From Nanobdellota archaeon (GTDB lineage Archaea; Nanobdellota; Nanobdellia; Woesearchaeales; GCA-2686295): a DNA stretch of 51,379 nt. The stretch covers positions 1 to 51,379 of the forward strand of contig JAHIUF010000029.1 in assembly GCA_018817005.1 (NCBI GenBank), read 5' to 3'. Below the pieces are notes generated by a model. That model was not told the origin of the DNA. It saw nothing but the letters and a program-made list of their open reading frames with translations, and ran no database searches. Position numbers and translations under genes: made by a program. Of this stretch, positions 50,554 through 51,379 are shown one piece after another (position 1 is the first letter of the stretch; each line of letters begins with the position of its first letter).

Positions 50554-50897
50554 TTTATATATTTTTTTACCAAAACATCATTCTGATTATTTGTGAGTAT
50601 AAATTTGTCAATGTTTTGTTCAGTAATTTTTTCTAAAGCTTCAAAAGCCACCTTTCTTTGCTTAGTGCTTTTCACAATTTGAACAAGCTGATATAACTGA
50701 AATCCAATTATAGGAAATGTAATAAATGGTGAGAGACTAAAAATTGCACCACCTAAAATAACCGTGGCACAACAAGAATAATTTATACAACCATGAGTTC
50801 GAATCTTTTTACTACATTCATGTGTAATTGATTCCTTATAAGCAATTTTTTCTTCAATTGGGATATCAATGTAGCCATTACTCGTATTATTACTCAT
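50550..50897 (-). CDS. Small membrane protein of tandem array, member 2
   Basis: ATG 50897 (MSNNTSNGYIDIPIEEKIAY) is chosen over a longer frame that runs through member 1. Divergent version of the array protein: IPIEEKIAYKESITHE, two hydrophobic segments, then a 45-residue charged helix longer than in its sisters. Confidence 0.6.
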   Translation of the reverse strand: MSNNTSNGYIDIPIEEKIAYKESITHECSKKIRTHGCINYSCCATVILGGAIFSLSPFITFPIIGFQLYQLVQIVKSTKQRKVAFEALEKITEQNIDKFILTNNQNDVLVKKYIK

Positions 50898-51168
50898 TAG
50901 CTTCACCTGCTTTTTTTTCAAATTCAGTATAATCAATATAATCTGACGAAGTAGAATTAGGAATCCTCTTTGCTGAAGCATATAACATATAAGCAAAAAC
51001 AGGCACTGCCACCAAAGGATTATTCAATAATAATAACGTCACAATCCCCCCTATTCCTACACCAACAATCTTACATGCCTGGACTGTAGTTTTTTTCTGA
51101 TATTCTAGCCTTAGAGAATTATTGTAGTGATAGCTTTCATAAAAATTTATTCCTGATGGCGGTTCCAT
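50890..51168 (-). CDS. Small membrane protein of tandem array, member 1
   Basis: 92 residues, first of the array. MEPPSGINFYESYHYNNSLR, hydrophobic segments VGVGIGGIVTLLLLNNPLVA and VPVFAYMLYASA, acidic tail. It keeps the order polar start - SL-x-x-E - two membrane segments but lacks the ITKEE motif. The promoter must lie in the 51169-51240 AT-rich stretch. Confidence 0.6.
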   Translation of the reverse strand: MEPPSGINFYESYHYNNSLRLEYQKKTTVQACKIVGVGIGGIVTLLLLNNPLVAVPVFAYMLYASAKRIPNSTSSDYIDYTEFEKKAGEANE

Positions 51169-51244
51169 TTCATCTTAGGTAATGAAAGTTTGTTTTTAAA
51201 GATTGTCAGAAAAAACTATTATTTAGTGATAACAAAAAAAAAAA

Positions 51245-51379
51245 CGCCGAGACCCGGACAAAACAGAAATCTAAAAAAAAAGATTTCTGAAGTCCGAACT
51301 CAGAAAAAACGCCGAGACCCGGACAAAACAGAAATCTAAAAAAAAAGATTTCTGAAGTCCGAACTCAGAAAAAACGCCG
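51245..51379. repeat. 65-bp tandem repeat of a hairpin unit, open at window end
   Basis: CGCCG recurs at 51245, 51310 and 51375, exactly 65 apart, with the whole unit identical. Each unit folds as GAG / CGGAC / CAGAAATC on the left and GATTTCTG / GTCCG / CTC on the right (first copy 51249-51301). Two full copies and the start of a third are seen. The units are contiguous without unique spacers. Confidence 0.75.

Noticed and set aside
51245-51379. CRISPR array
   Set aside because: The repeats are contiguous 65-bp units with no unique spacers, and no cas gene is present.

Overview
The window is almost certainly archaeal and looks like a low-GC DPANN lineage of the Woesearchaeota/Pacearchaeota type. 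The support is TrmB and Lrp regulators, peptidyl-tRNA hydrolase 2, archaeal TATA boxes placed for leaderless transcripts (argG, lysS), GGTGAT/GGAGG ribosome sites, two intron-bearing tRNA genes, DUF5679 and DUF6485 mini-proteins, and many short, overlapping genes. The lineage is an inference; no rRNA is present to confirm it.

Layout. 0-5.4 kb: a TrpD-like phosphoribosyltransferase coupled to a BtpA-type TIM barrel behind a structured leader, an ACT-domain protein, and argG-argH. 5.4-7.5 kb: an operon of six small unknown genes. 7.5-10 kb: upp, maf, a TrmB regulator and a DUF202 membrane protein. 10.0-16.0 kb: the most striking locus, a six-gene minus-strand operon. It encodes a ubiquitin-like protein with a C-terminal Gly-Gly, an E2-like protein, a coiled-coil/SH3-like protein, a ClpX-like AAA+ unfoldase without zinc domain or ClpP-binding IGF loop, a JAB/JAMM isopeptidase and a two-Rossmann-domain E1-like enzyme. 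16.2-19.2 kb: a second operon with two stand-alone receiver domains, a 488-residue protein and a 147-residue protein. 19.3-20.1 kb: four mini-genes. A 20-bp palindrome, GTTGTWGAANNTTCWACAAC, lies ahead of the small-gene operon, the TrmB gene, the ubiquitin-like operon and the receiver operon, with a degenerate copy between upp and maf. I infer one regulon, perhaps run by the TrmB at 8933.

20.1-30.4 kb: a second TrmB with its own C/G palindrome, a 1059-residue unknown protein, an Lrp-like tandem regulator, tRNA-Leu(UAA) with a canonical intron, a candidate ADP-ribosyltransferase with a partner, pth2 and a PAS protein without an ATPase domain. 30.5-37.6 kb: lysS, a retropepsin-RimK pair joined by two duplicated 19-codon ORFs, regulators and membrane proteins. 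37.8-46.7 kb: DEAD-box helicase and cold-shock protein, a YgiQ-type radical SAM protein, zinc-ribbon mini-proteins, tRNA-Lys(CUU) with an apparent 85-nt intron in the D-loop, a secreted vWA protein and DUF4349. 46.8-51.4 kb: a large HELSH metallopeptidase-like protein, eight tandem genes for small membrane proteins (several clearly paralogous), and a 65-bp tandem repeat of a hairpin running to the window edge.

How the accessory genes may work together (inference): JAB trims the ubiquitin-like precursor after Gly-Gly, E1 activates it, E2 transfers it, and the ClpX-like ring unfolds or remodels tagged targets. The receiver-domain operon and small-gene operon would be co-expressed partners.
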